A DNA stretch of 64,000 nucleotides from Maricaulis salignorans (lineage in GTDB: Bacteria; Pseudomonadota; Alphaproteobacteria; Caulobacterales; Maricaulaceae). The translations under genes and the position numbers were made by a program. Below, in pieces: positions 44,442 to 53,377 of the stretch; the first letter of the stretch is position 1; each line of letters opens with the position of its first letter. The DNA is taken from NCBI RefSeq assembly GCF_900103475.1, contig NZ_FNHG01000001.1, positions 1 through 64,000 of the forward strand, written 5' to 3'. The notes under the pieces are model-generated. The model was not told the DNA's origin, searched no databases, and was given only the letters and a program-made list of their open reading frames with translations.

Positions 44442-45311
44442 TCAGCGTTTGCGTCGCGTCAGGCCCAGGCCTTTGGCCACGATATTATTGACCATGCGCT
44501 CGGGCAGCATGCGTGGCAATGACCAGTTGGTCAGGCGTTTGGGCACGATGGCATAGCGAAAGCGTGGCTTGTTTTCGGTCAGGGCGCGGAAGGCGCGGTC
44601 GGCGATCACCGAAGGCGGGAAGCCTTCCGGGCCGCTCTTGCTCATGTAATTGCGCAGCCGGGTCAGCGCCTTGTAATAGACCGAGCCTTCATAGGGCGAG
44701 ATGTCGACCTCATCGGACTTGGCCCAGATCGGCGTCGCTACGGCGCCGGGGCCGAGCACGATCACTTCGATCCCGAACAGCATCATTTCCCGGCGCAGGG
44801 ATTTGGACAGGCCTTCCACGGCATGTTTCGACGCCGAATAGGGGCCCAGGAAAGGGGCACCCATCTCGCCGGCCATTGATGACATCATCACGATCCGGCC
44901 CGGCTCCCCGGTCAGGCTCTCATCGGCGCCCAGCAAGGGTCCGAAAGCCTGGGTGGTGCGAACCACGCCGGTGACATTGACGTCGAGCTGGTGTTCGAAT
45001 TCCTCGATCGGCACGGTGAGCATCGGTCCGGCGACCGCGATCCCGGCATTATTGATCAGGCCTTTCAGCGTCACCCCGTTCAGCGCGGCGCGGACCGTAT
45101 CGGCGGCGCTCTGCATGGAGGCCGTGTCGGTCACTTCCATGATCAGCGGTGTCACCGCAGCGCCGAACTCTTCCTTCAACCGGTCGGCATCGGCCGGTTT
45201 GCGCACGCCGGCAAAGACATGCCAGCCCCTGGCGGTGAGCTCGGCCGTACAGGCATGGCCGATGCCGGTGGAGGCCCCGGTGACGACGGCGGATGGTGTT
45301 GGGTTGGTCAT
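44442..45311 (-). CDS. Short-chain dehydrogenase/reductase
   Basis: A 289-residue classical SDR. The cofactor motif is TGASTGIG (11-18), NNAG is at 87-90, the catalytic Ser is near 144 and Tyr158-Lys162 lie in YSASK. Arg37 in GVRKPAD after the second strand favours NADPH. The C-terminal extension of about 45 residues is basic. GGGAG precedes the ATG. Substrate unknown. Divergent from the amidohydrolase. Confidence 0.88.
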   Translation of the reverse strand: MTNPTPSAVVTGASTGIGHACTAELTARGWHVFAGVRKPADADRLKEEFGAAVTPLIMEVTDTASMQSAADTVRAALNGVTLKGLINNAGIAVAGPMLTVPIEEFEHQLDVNVTGVVRTTQAFGPLLGADESLTGEPGRIVMMSSMAGEMGAPFLGPYSASKHAVEGLSKSLRREMMLFGIEVIVLGPGAVATPIWAKSDEVDISPYEGSVYYKALTRLRNYMSKSGPEGFPPSVIADRAFRALTENKPRFRYAIVPKRLTNWSLPRMLPERMVNNIVAKGLGLTRRKR

Positions 45312-45425
45312 GATCAGCTCCCTGCTTTGGCGACAGGCTAGTCTGCTGCGCAGGTTTTTCCATATCGATTTTGCTTTTTCACCAGCGCGGTTAGTCTGTT
45401 GGGCGAATCTTTTGGGGAGAGCGTT

Positions 45426-46823
45426 ATGAATTACAGAACGGGATTATTGTCGGGCGCGCTGGCACTGTGTGTCACCGCCGGTGCGTGGTCGGAAGGCCGT
45501 CAGGCGCTTGTGGGCGGTACGCTGATCGATGGTTATGGCGGCCCGCCGATCCATGACAGCGTCATCCTGGTCGAAGATGATCGTATCGTCGCGACCGGCA
45601 ACCAGGACAATACGCCCGTACCGGATGGGTATGCCGTGATCTCCACCGAGGGCATGACTGTCATGCCCGGCCTGTGGGAAATGCACGCGCACCTGATGCT
45701 CAACGGGCATTCCGATTATGATCACTGGGACCGCACCTATCTCGACCGGCTCGAAGACGAGATCATGCCAGCCTCCGCCGTACAGCTCCTGCTGGCCGGG
45801 GTTACCTCGGTCCGCGATCTCGGTGCGCCGCTCGAACCGTCCATCTCGGTGCGTGACCGTATCAATGCCGGCGAGTTGCCGGGCCCGAATCTCTACGTCT
45901 CCGGTCCTTTCATCCAGCATGAACCCTATCCGGGTACCGAAGCCTTCCGCTGGGGCGTGAGCAGTGTCGGTGAGGCCCGTGCCCATGTGCGCACGCTGGC
46001 CGATGCCGGTGTCGACGTCATCAAGCTGGTCAATCAGGACCAGATGACCACCGCCGAAGCCCGCGCGGTTGTTGACGAGGCGCATGCGCGCGGCCTGCGG
46101 GTCGTCGGTCACTCCCACCGTCCCGAGGAAATCATGCTCGGCCTGGAAATCGGTATCGATAATTTCGAGCATACCGGCCTGACCACGGCGCCGGAATATC
46201 CGCCGCATGTGATCGAGGCGCTGCGGGCGCGCACCGCGCGCGGCCGCATTTCCGGCGGTCCGCTCTACTGGACGCCGACGATTGAAGGTCTGTGGAATTA
46301 CGGGCGCACGCGCGAGAACTCCGAATTCCTCGATAATGATTGCTGGCATCGCGGGCTTGAGCCCGACACGATCGCCGACATCGCGGCCTCGATCGAGCAT
46401 CCCGAGCGCCTGTCCTACACCCAGTTGACGCCCCTGCGCGCGCCAACCCTGCGCCGCAAGTTCGAGCAATTGCGTGAAGCCGGCGTGGTGATGCTGATTG
46501 GCACCGACAGCGGCATCCCGATGAAATTCCACTGCCAGGCCACGTGGAATGAATTCGACGTCTGGACCCGCGAGCTCGATGTGCCGGTGATGGATGCGAT
46601 CCGTTCGGCGACCTATTGGCCGGCTGTCTTCATGGGCGTCGCCGATCAGACCGGTTCGATCGCACCGGGCATGACCGCTGACATTATCGCCGTCGATGGC
46701 GACCTCATGACCTATCCAAATCTGCTGCAGCACGTTGATTTCGTGATGAAGGGCGGGACGGTCTATGTCGAGGACGGGCAGGTGAATGAGGGCCTGCTTC
46801 CGGCGAATATGCGCATGGAATAG
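45426..46823 (+). CDS. Secreted amidohydrolase family protein
   Basis: A metal-dependent hydrolase of 465 residues with a signal peptide (about 1-22). The first metal site is HAHLMLNGH in place of the common HxH of the imidazolonepropionase/prolidase-like branch. Later residues are a lysine in VIKLVNQD, His in VVGHSHRP and FEHTG, and the terminal Asp in GTDSGIP. PGMTADIIAVDGD is the closing beta-domain signature. GGGGAGAG precedes the ATG. Substrate is not evident. Confidence 0.85.
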   Translation: MNYRTGLLSGALALCVTAGAWSEGRQALVGGTLIDGYGGPPIHDSVILVEDDRIVATGNQDNTPVPDGYAVISTEGMTVMPGLWEMHAHLMLNGHSDYDHWDRTYLDRLEDEIMPASAVQLLLAGVTSVRDLGAPLEPSISVRDRINAGELPGPNLYVSGPFIQHEPYPGTEAFRWGVSSVGEARAHVRTLADAGVDVIKLVNQDQMTTAEARAVVDEAHARGLRVVGHSHRPEEIMLGLEIGIDNFEHTGLTTAPEYPPHVIEALRARTARGRISGGPLYWTPTIEGLWNYGRTRENSEFLDNDCWHRGLEPDTIADIAASIEHPERLSYTQLTPLRAPTLRRKFEQLREAGVVMLIGTDSGIPMKFHCQATWNEFDVWTRELDVPVMDAIRSATYWPAVFMGVADQTGSIAPGMTADIIAVDGDLMTYPNLLQHVDFVMKGGTVYVEDGQVNEGLLPANMRME

Positions 46824-46830
46824 GGCGAAT

Positions 46831-46852
46831 CCGGCCGCCTGCGGGCGGCCGG
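46831..46852 (+). terminator. GC hairpin after the amidohydrolase gene
   Basis: CCGGCCGCC (46831-46839) and GGCGGCCGG (46844-46852) form a perfect 9-bp stem with a 4-nt loop, 7 nt after the stop. No T run follows, so it may rely on Rho. Confidence 0.5.
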
Positions 46853-46922
46853 GACCCGGCCGTCACCGGTGGCGGCAGGGTGAAAATGTCTGCAACTTGT
46901 CAGCGGTCTGCGCCTGATCGCG

Positions 46923-46950
46923 TTGACGCTGACATTGTGCGGCCTATTGT
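46923..46950 (+). promoter_or_regulatory. Candidate sdh operon promoter
   Basis: TTGACG (46923-46928), a 16-nt spacer and TATTGT (46945-46950) form a fair sigma70-type promoter, 73 nt before sdhC. The start itself has GAAAGGGTGCCTC upstream. No RegA or Fur site was recognised. Confidence 0.4.
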
Positions 46951-47022
46951 GCACTGCGAAACTCAAGGCTGACACGCGTTCTGCGTTCGGCGATACCGAC
47001 ACAGCTTTCGAAAGGGTGCCTC

Positions 47023-47415
47023 ATGGCTTCCGACTGGTCCGACCCGCGGCCAATGTCGCCACACCTCCAGGTCTGGCGCTGGCACGCGACGATGGCGTCC
47101 TCCATTCTTCACCGGGCAACCGGTATCGGCAATTATATCGGCGCGGTTGCGATTGCGGTCTGGCTGGTTCTGCTGGCTTTCGGCGCCGAGGGCTCGATTG
47201 CCTTCCTGTTCGAGGGCTGGATGGCCTGGGTCACGCGCTTCGGCCTGATCCTGCTGACCTATTCGGTGAGCTATCACTGGCTCAATGGCCTGCGGCACCT
47301 GTTCTGGGATTTCGGCAAGGGTTTCGATCCGAAAGGGTCGAACTTCCGCTCCATGGCGATCATGTTTGTCGCCATTATCCCGACTGCCGCCCTCTGGCTT
47401 GGTTTCGGGAGCTGA
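47023..47415 (+). CDS. sdhC: Succinate dehydrogenase cytochrome b subunit SdhC
   Basis: One of two membrane anchors of complex II, 130 residues and three helices. HLQVWRWHATMASSILHRATG is the quinone-site region, and SYHWLNGLRHLFWD carries the heme-ligand His. It is the first gene of sdhCDAB. Confidence 0.94.
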   Translation: MASDWSDPRPMSPHLQVWRWHATMASSILHRATGIGNYIGAVAIAVWLVLLAFGAEGSIAFLFEGWMAWVTRFGLILLTYSVSYHWLNGLRHLFWDFGKGFDPKGSNFRSMAIMFVAIIPTAALWLGFGS

Positions 47416-47418
47416 TCG

Positions 47419-47796
47419 ATGACGGATTACAGAACTCCAGCCGCCAAGGTGCGCGGCCTCGGCGCCTCCGGACACGGCACGGCGCATTTCATCGCCCAGC
47501 GTGTCACCTCGATTGCGCTTTTCTTCCTCGTTCCGGTCTTCGTCTGGATGCTGGCAACGTCCGGTGCCCCGGACCCGGCCGCGACGCGCGCCTTCCTCGC
47601 CTCGCCGATGGGCGCGATCGTGACCCTGCTGACGCTGACCGCCGGCTTCCATCACATGCGCTCCGGCCTGCAGGTCGTGATCGAGGACTATGTCCACAAA
47701 GCGGGCACGAAGGCCTTCCTTCTGCTCGGCAATACCTTTCTGACACTGGGCCTGTGGCTGGTCACGGTGTTCGCTCTTGTCAAACTCGCGCTGTAA
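47419..47796 (+). CDS. sdhD: Succinate dehydrogenase anchor subunit SdhD
   Basis: The second anchor of complex II, 125 residues with three helices. HGTAHFIAQRVTSIAL and the FHHMRSGLQVVIEDYV segment with the second heme-region His are the family pattern. It starts 3 nt after the sdhC stop. Confidence 0.93.
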   Translation: MTDYRTPAAKVRGLGASGHGTAHFIAQRVTSIALFFLVPVFVWMLATSGAPDPAATRAFLASPMGAIVTLLTLTAGFHHMRSGLQVVIEDYVHKAGTKAFLLLGNTFLTLGLWLVTVFALVKLAL

Positions 47797-47808
47797 CGGA
47801 CGTTCTTC

Positions 47809-49593
47809 ATGGCCGACTACAAATGGATCGATCACACCTATGATGTCGTGGTCGTTGGCGCTGGCGGCTCCGGTCTGCGCGCTGCCCTGGGTGCCTCGCA
47901 AGCCGGTCTGAAGACCGCCTGCATCACCAAGGTTTTCCCGACTCGCTCGCATACGGTCGCAGCCCAGGGCGGGATTTCCGCCTCGCTCGGCAATATGGGC
48001 GAGGATGACTGGCGCTGGCATATGTATGACACCGTCAAGGGTTCCGACTGGCTCGGCGACCAGGACGCGATCGAGTATCTTTGCCGCCAGGCACCGGCCG
48101 CTGTTTACGAGCTCGAGCACTGGGGCGTGCCTTTCTCGCGCACCGAGGACGGCAAGATCTATCAGCGTGCCTTTGGCGGCATGACCCGCAATTTCGGCGA
48201 AGGCCCGGTCCAGCGCACCTGCGCCGCGGCCGACCGTACCGGTCACGCCATCCTGCACACGCTCTATGGCCAGTCCGTGCGCCATGAGACCGAATTCTTC
48301 ATCGAGTATTTCGCCCTCGATCTGATCATGGAAGACGGCGTCTGCCGCGGCATCACCGCCTGGAAGCTGGATGACGGCACACTGCATCGTTTCCGCGCCC
48401 AGACCGTTGTGCTGGCAACCGGTGGCTATGGCCGCGCCTATTTCTCCGCCACTTCGGCCCACACCTGTACCGGTGACGGCAATGCCATGGTGCTGCGCGC
48501 CGGCCTGCCGCTGCAGGACATGGAATTCGTCCAGTTCCACCCGACCGGGATTTACGGCGCCGGCTGCCTGATCACCGAGGGTGCGCGCGGCGAAGGCGGT
48601 TATCTGACCAATTCCGAGGGCGAGCGCTTCATGGAGCGCTATGCGCCATCGGCCAAGGACCTCGCCTCGCGCGACGTCGTCTCACGCTCGATGACGATGG
48701 AAATCCGCGAAGGCCGTGGCGTCGGCCCGAACAAGGATCATATCCACCTGCATCTCGACCACCTCGACCCGGCCGTGCTGCATGAGCGCCTGCCCGGTAT
48801 TTCCGAGAGCGCGCGTGTCTTCTCCGGCGTCGATGTGACCAAGGCTCCGATCCCGGTCCTGCCGACGGTCCACTACAATATGGGCGGCATCCCGACCAAT
48901 TATCATGGCGAGGTTCTCACCAAGGTCGGCGATAATGCCGACACGGTCGTGCCCGGCCTGATGGCTGTTGGCGAAGCGGCCTGCGTCTCGGTGCATGGCG
49001 CCAATCGTCTCGGCTCCAATTCGCTGATCGATCTGGTTGTGTTCGGTCGTGCGGCCGGCCTGCGTCTCGGCGAGACCGTGACGCCCGGCGCCAGCCAACC
49101 CGAGTTCAAGCCGGAAGAAGGCCAGATCTCGCTCGACCGGCTCGACAAATATCGTCATGCGTCCGGCGGCACACCGACCGCCAAGCTGCGGCTGCAAATG
49201 CAGCGCGGCATGCAGAATAACTGCGCCGTCTTCCGCACCGGCGAAGTCCTCAATGAGGGCGTCGAGGCGATGCGCGAAGTCTATAAGGGTATGGCCGATA
49301 TCGGCGTCTCCGATCGCTCCATGGTCTGGAATACCGATCTGATGGAAACCCTCGAACTCGACAATCTGCTCTGCCAGGCCGCCGTCACCGTCAATGGCGC
49401 CGTCAATCGCGAGGAAAGCCGCGGCGCGCATGCGCGTGAGGACTTCCCGGATCGAAATGACGAGACCTGGATGAAGCACACCCTCGCCTGGTGCGACGAC
49501 AAGGGCGATGTGAAAATCGATTACCGGCCAGTGCATGACTACACGATGTCGAAGGATATCGAGTACATCGTGCCAAAAGCCCGGGTTTACTAA
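47809..49593 (+). CDS. sdhA: Succinate dehydrogenase flavoprotein SdhA
   Basis: The catalytic subunit that oxidises succinate to fumarate, 594 residues. The FAD fold is [15 protein letters not shown] (14-28), and the covalent FAD ligand is His48 in [10 protein letters not shown]. Substrate residues lie in [21 protein letters not shown] and in [10 protein letters not shown]. It is 12 nt after sdhD. Confidence 0.97.
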   Translation: MADYKWIDHTYDVVVVGAGGSGLRAALGASQAGLKTACITKVFPTRSHTVAAQGGISASLGNMGEDDWRWHMYDTVKGSDWLGDQDAIEYLCRQAPAAVYELEHWGVPFSRTEDGKIYQRAFGGMTRNFGEGPVQRTCAAADRTGHAILHTLYGQSVRHETEFFIEYFALDLIMEDGVCRGITAWKLDDGTLHRFRAQTVVLATGGYGRAYFSATSAHTCTGDGNAMVLRAGLPLQDMEFVQFHPTGIYGAGCLITEGARGEGGYLTNSEGERFMERYAPSAKDLASRDVVSRSMTMEIREGRGVGPNKDHIHLHLDHLDPAVLHERLPGISESARVFSGVDVTKAPIPVLPTVHYNMGGIPTNYHGEVLTKVGDNADTVVPGLMAVGEAACVSVHGANRLGSNSLIDLVVFGRAAGLRLGETVTPGASQPEFKPEEGQISLDRLDKYRHASGGTPTAKLRLQMQRGMQNNCAVFRTGEVLNEGVEAMREVYKGMADIGVSDRSMVWNTDLMETLELDNLLCQAAVTVNGAVNREESRGAHAREDFPDRNDETWMKHTLAWCDDKGDVKIDYRPVHDYTMSKDIEYIVPKARVY

Positions 49594-49605
49594 GGGAAGA
49601 CGATC

Positions 49606-50385
49606 ATGGTTGAACTCACACTTCCCCGCGGCTCTCAGCCGACCAAAGGCAAGACCTGGCCCAAGCCGGATGGCGCCAGGAATGTCCGCACTTTCCGCGT
49701 CTATCGTTATGACCCGGAAAGCGGCAACCCGCCGAGCTGGGACACCTATAAGGTCGATCTCGATGATTGCGGCCCGATGGTTCTCGATGCCATTTTGTGG
49801 ATCAAGAACAATGTCGATGCGACGCTGGCTTTCCGGCGCTCCTGCCGCGAGGGCGTGTGCGGCTCGTGCTCGATGAATATTGGCGGGCGCAACACGATCG
49901 CCTGTACTTCCGGCATTGACGAGTATGACGGCACGATCACGATCTCGCCCCTGCCACACCAGCCTGTGGTGCGCGACCTGGTCCCTGACCTGACGCAATT
50001 CTACGCCCAGCATGCGGCGATCAAACCCTATCTCCAGACCGACACACCGGCTCCGGAGAAAGAGTGGAAACAATCGCCCGAGGAGCGTGCCGAGCTCGAC
50101 GGGGCCTATGAGTGCATCATGTGTGCCTCATGTTCGACCGCCTGCCCGTCCTATTGGTGGAATGGCGACAAATATCTCGGGCCTGCAGCGCTGCTGCAAT
50201 CCTATCGCTGGCTGGCCGACAGCCGCGATGAAGCCAAGGGCGAGCGCCTCGACGAGCTCGATGATCCGTTCAAGCTCTATCGCTGCCACACGATCATGAA
50301 TTGCGCCCAGGTCTGCCCGAAGGGCCTCAATCCGGCCGAAGCCATCGGCAAGATCAAGGGCATGCTGGTCGAACGCGAAAGCTGA
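49606..50385 (+). CDS. sdhB: Succinate dehydrogenase iron-sulfur subunit SdhB
   Basis: The electron-transfer subunit, 259 residues. The N-terminal [2Fe-2S] ligands are in CREGVCGSC with a later Cys in IACTS. The C-terminal [4Fe-4S] and [3Fe-4S] ligands are in [13 protein letters not shown] and in the [17 protein letters not shown] stretch. It completes the four-gene operon, 12 nt after sdhA. Confidence 0.97.
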   Translation: MVELTLPRGSQPTKGKTWPKPDGARNVRTFRVYRYDPESGNPPSWDTYKVDLDDCGPMVLDAILWIKNNVDATLAFRRSCREGVCGSCSMNIGGRNTIACTSGIDEYDGTITISPLPHQPVVRDLVPDLTQFYAQHAAIKPYLQTDTPAPEKEWKQSPEERAELDGAYECIMCASCSTACPSYWWNGDKYLGPAALLQSYRWLADSRDEAKGERLDELDDPFKLYRCHTIMNCAQVCPKGLNPAEAIGKIKGMLVERES

Positions 50386-50442
50386 GATTAGGTTTGCCCG
50401 ATAGCTCAAGCCCTGTGGCCTGGGCGTTGAAGGGGATCAAAC

Positions 50443-50811
50443 ATGGCACTTGGAGCTTTCTCGATCAGCCTGGCCGTCAAGGATATCCGGGCCTCGAAGG
50501 CATTCTATGAAGCCCTCGGCTTTGCCGAGACCGGCGGCAATATCGACCAGGGCTGGGTGGTCTTGCGGCTGGACGACAAGGTGATCGGCCTGTTCCAGGG
50601 CATGTTCGACAAGAATATGCTGACCTTCAATCCAGGCTGGGGCCAGCACCGCGAGGAATTGTCGGATTTCGAGGATGTCCGGGCGCTGCAGGCACGGCTG
50701 AAGGCGGCCGGGCTGGATGTGGGCGAGGATATCGAGCCGGGCACCGGGCCGGCGCATTTCATGCTCACCGATCCCGATGGCAATCCGATCCTGATCGACC
50801 AGCACGTCTGA
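50443..50811 (+). CDS. VOC family (glyoxalase-like) protein
   Basis: A 122-residue vicinal-oxygen-chelate protein with the beta-alpha-beta-beta-beta pattern twice. SISLAVKDIRASKAFYEALGF opens it and FMLTDPDGNPILIDQH closes it with a Glu/Asp-poor metal site. It may be a glyoxalase, dioxygenase or binding protein; the sequence does not decide. It lies 57 nt after sdhB and could be read through from it. Confidence 0.85.
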   Translation: MALGAFSISLAVKDIRASKAFYEALGFAETGGNIDQGWVVLRLDDKVIGLFQGMFDKNMLTFNPGWGQHREELSDFEDVRALQARLKAAGLDVGEDIEPGTGPAHFMLTDPDGNPILIDQHV

Positions 50812-50827
50812 CGGCCTGGTCCGCGGG

Positions 50828-51673
50828 CTATCCGCCCCAGGCGGTGCGCTCGCAAATCCCGCGCATCATCGCCGTCGCTTCGGCGTCGGTGCCATCATCG
50901 GGGCCGATATCCATCGCGCGTCCGAAGGCGAGCCTGTAGCGCGCCTCGGCCTTGCCCATGAAGCCGTGGAAAATGGTCATGTCCTTCAGCTCCTCATTGA
51001 TCTGCGCGAGGGCGTAATACAGGACGGGCATGCGCTGGCGCACGGCGAGCGGGATGATCGGGGTCTTGAATTTCCGCGCCAGGCTGACGGCGGTCGGGTG
51101 CCAGGGCTTTTCGGTCAATTGCCATTTCTTCCAGCTCCATTCCGACATTCGGCCGGAGGGGAAGATGACGATGCATTGTCCGGCCTTGAAGGCCTCGATG
51201 GCACGCTTGAGCATATCGCGCGACTGGGTGCGTGAGCGCGCTTCGTCGCGCCATTCCACCGGAATGATGCGTTCTTCCAGGCCGGGGCAGACCTTGAGCG
51301 CGTCGCGATTGGCGAAGAAGAGCAGGTCCGGGCGTTTGGCCTTCAGGGCATCCCAGACCGCGACGCCATCGGCGATCCCGCCGGGATGGTTGGAGACGAT
51401 CACGCAGGCGCCGGTCTCCGGCACATGCTCCAGACCCGTCAGATCGACATCCAGGTCGAGATAATCCGAACACCAGTCCAGACAGTCCGTGCCGGTGCGC
51501 TGCGCGATCGCGTCGACCATGGTGACGGCGCGGCGATAGCCGAGCAGCGGATAGCCGATCCACTTGATGACCGGCCAGAGCGGCGTGTGGATCAGCCGCG
51601 GCGCGCGATCCTCGATCAGATCGTCGACGACATGTTTCGGTGCGGCCGGCAGCGGGGAATCATCTGTGTCCAT
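50828..51673 (-). CDS. PlsC-like acyltransferase with variant motif
   Basis: A 281-residue glycerolipid acyltransferase-fold protein. The first catalytic block reads SNHPGGIADG, with five rather than four residues between His and Asp. The acceptor block is FPSGRMSEW in place of FPEGTRS. IIPLAVRQRMPVLYY is the usual late strand. It may acylate a lysophospholipid or another lipid. Two earlier in-frame ATGs exist (51715, 51736); 51673 fits the conserved region best, but no clear ribosome-binding site decides. Confidence 0.8.
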   Translation of the reverse strand: MDTDDSPLPAAPKHVVDDLIEDRAPRLIHTPLWPVIKWIGYPLLGYRRAVTMVDAIAQRTGTDCLDWCSDYLDLDVDLTGLEHVPETGACVIVSNHPGGIADGVAVWDALKAKRPDLLFFANRDALKVCPGLEERIIPVEWRDEARSRTQSRDMLKRAIEAFKAGQCIVIFPSGRMSEWSWKKWQLTEKPWHPTAVSLARKFKTPIIPLAVRQRMPVLYYALAQINEELKDMTIFHGFMGKAEARYRLAFGRAMDIGPDDGTDAEATAMMRGICERTAWGG

Positions 51674-51739
51674 GCGCCCAGAGAAGCCCGGCACGGCCCC
51701 GGGCGCAATCGACATTTGCCGGATGCGGTGGCGCAAAGG

Positions 51740-51808
51740 TTAACGCCTTGTTTACGCTTTGGCCCGTCGCTTGCGAGGTGCGTCTCCAAGCTTAACACCT
51801 TGTTCACG
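51740..51808 (+). promoter_or_regulatory. Two 17-bp direct repeats, candidate CtrA-type half sites
   Basis: TTAACGCCTTGTTTACG (51740-51756) and TTAACACCTTGTTCACG (51792-51808) agree at 15 of 17 positions and lie 52 bp apart, five helical turns. Each begins with TTAA and has a partial second half after 7 nt (TTTA, TTCA), like degenerate CtrA boxes. They occupy the control region between the acyltransferase and the methyltransferase-like gene. Confidence 0.5.
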
Positions 51809-51821
51809 AATGGGACGCGCC

Positions 51822-52499
51822 ATGATGATGCAAACAGCGATAGCCGCCGGGACGACGCGCAGAATGCCTGCGAAACGGGCCCGTATCGAAGATGACATCA
51901 TTGCGGACTATCTCGCCATGCTGATCAAGCCCGGTGACAAGACGCTGCAGATCGGCGGCTCCGAGCTGGGGACGGTCTTCCTGCAGCGCGGTGCCTTTCA
52001 CCAGGTCATCGCGCCGCTGGCGGATATCGACCAGTTGCAGACCCATTGCGAACGCCGCTCCGTCAAGACCGACCGCCTGAGCCAGCAGCCCGGCAAGGCG
52101 CCCGAACACGATCGCTCGCAGCTCGACGCGGCCCTGATCGGCTCCGATCTCGGCTTTCCGGCGATGGCCGGGAACTGGCGTCAGATCGCCGGCCGGATGA
52201 AACTGGGCGGTGTGCTGGTGCTGATGGGGGCCGGACATGGTTCGGCGGCCCGCCTGGCGGACGCGCTGATGTCCGATGAGGGCTGGACCCTGCAGGAAAT
52301 GATCGCCGGGGATGTCGCCGTCTTCCGCAAGACCAGCGTGCTGGACGATGCCGAAACCCGGGCCCGGCTGCTGGAAGCGGGCAATCCACGCCGCGTACCG
52401 CGTGGCCTCAAGCCGGGACTGGTGGCGGGCGTGATGCGGACCTTGTTCGGCACCCGCCTGAATTCCCGCACCCGAGCACTGGCCCGCCGCAGCCGCTGA
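51822..52499 (+). CDS. Degenerate class I methyltransferase-like protein
   Basis: About 225 residues. TLQIGGSELGTVFL resembles a SAM-binding strand-loop, and LDAALIGSDLGFPAMAGNW plus MKLGGVLVLMGAGHG match later strands of a class I methyltransferase fold, but the glycine-rich motif and the acidic cofactor residue are poorly kept. Activity is therefore doubtful. The C-terminus is strongly basic. The start is one of three adjacent ATGs (51822-51830) behind GGGACG, or the ATG at 51810. Confidence 0.55.
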   Translation: MMMQTAIAAGTTRRMPAKRARIEDDIIADYLAMLIKPGDKTLQIGGSELGTVFLQRGAFHQVIAPLADIDQLQTHCERRSVKTDRLSQQPGKAPEHDRSQLDAALIGSDLGFPAMAGNWRQIAGRMKLGGVLVLMGAGHGSAARLADALMSDEGWTLQEMIAGDVAVFRKTSVLDDAETRARLLEAGNPRRVPRGLKPGLVAGVMRTLFGTRLNSRTRALARRSR

Positions 52500-52513
52500 C
52501 AGAGATGACGGCC

Positions 52514-53239
52514 TCAGCCGCCCGGACGCCCGCCGCTGCCACCGCGCCCGCCGCCGCCTGGCCGTTCACCGCGATCTGAACCATCCCGGCCCCTGCCGCC
52601 CTGGCGGCCGGAGCGGGGCGAGCCCAGCCAGGGCGCGCAGGCCGGCGTCGTCGCTATCGCTGCCAGTGGTTCGGCAATGAAACTCGCGGCCTCGGTTTCG
52701 ATCTGTGCCGACCGGGCCCCATCCATGCGGCTGGAAATTTGCGCCTCAACGCTATTGTCGAGACGATCGAGGCCATAGGTCCGGTCGCGAATATTGCGCC
52801 GATAGACGGCGGCCCAATAGGCCGCGCGTTCGGGCGCCTGTTCACTCTCAATCCTGGAAAACTGCACGGCGAGCTCGGCCTGGGCGGCCGGCCAGCCGGC
52901 GCGCGCGGCGCGGGTTAAGCGGTCGAGGCCTTCAACCCGCATCTCATCGCGCAAGATGGCCGGCGTCGATTCGGCGGATGCAAGCTGGATGGCGCTATAG
53001 CCGGCGAGATATTCGGCGATCTCGAAACCGCTTCCCTGGCCGGCGACGCAGCGCAATATGGGCAGGGCTTGCTCATAATCGCCCTGATCGACGAGCCCGA
53101 CCGCCATATTGAAGCCACCCGCACTGCCCGGACCGCCGCCGGGTATTCCGTCGCGACCCCGGGGAGAGGGCCCGTCGTGCGAGGCACAGGCGGAGAGCAG
53201 AAGCAGAGCGGCGAGGGCGGGGACTGTGATGCGAACCAT
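52514..53239 (-). CDS. Lipoprotein with Arg-Gly-rich tail
   Basis: A 241-residue lipoprotein: signal with lipobox LSAC (Cys17 or so), a short Gly/Pro linker, then helical Sel1/TPR-like pairs (MAVGLVDQGDYEQALPILRC and LTRAARAGWPAAQAELAVQF). The last 35 residues are an RGG-like Gly/Arg/Ser tail. Such tails are rare in lipoproteins and may bind polyanions. No enzyme motif. Its stop lies 14 nt after the convergent methyltransferase-like gene. Confidence 0.68.
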   Translation of the reverse strand: MVRITVPALAALLLLSACASHDGPSPRGRDGIPGGGPGSAGGFNMAVGLVDQGDYEQALPILRCVAGQGSGFEIAEYLAGYSAIQLASAESTPAILRDEMRVEGLDRLTRAARAGWPAAQAELAVQFSRIESEQAPERAAYWAAVYRRNIRDRTYGLDRLDNSVEAQISSRMDGARSAQIETEAASFIAEPLAAIATTPACAPWLGSPRSGRQGGRGRDGSDRGERPGGGGRGGSGGRPGG

Positions 53240-53314
53240 CCGGTCAGGACTCCGTTGCAGTGCGAGTGACAGGGCATGAACGGACCGGCCGTGCAAATCC
53301 GTCGCAGGCCTGCA

Positions 53315-53352
53315 CAATAAAAAACACCCGGGCGCGTCAACGCCCGGGTGTT
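53315..53352 (-). terminator. Rho-independent terminator of the autotransporter gene
   Basis: On the minus strand a 12-bp perfect stem (53341-53352 with 53323-53334; AACACCCGGGCG on the plus strand) and a 6-nt loop are followed by a T run of TTTTTTATTG. It lies 26 nt after the stop. Confidence 0.85.
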
Positions 53353-53377
53353 CACACTTCATCCGTCCGGATTGGAC

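Noticed and set aside
46963-48540. 525-codon minus-strand frame opposite sdhC/sdhD/sdhA
   Set aside because: Shadow of the succinate dehydrogenase genes, which are unambiguous on the plus strand.
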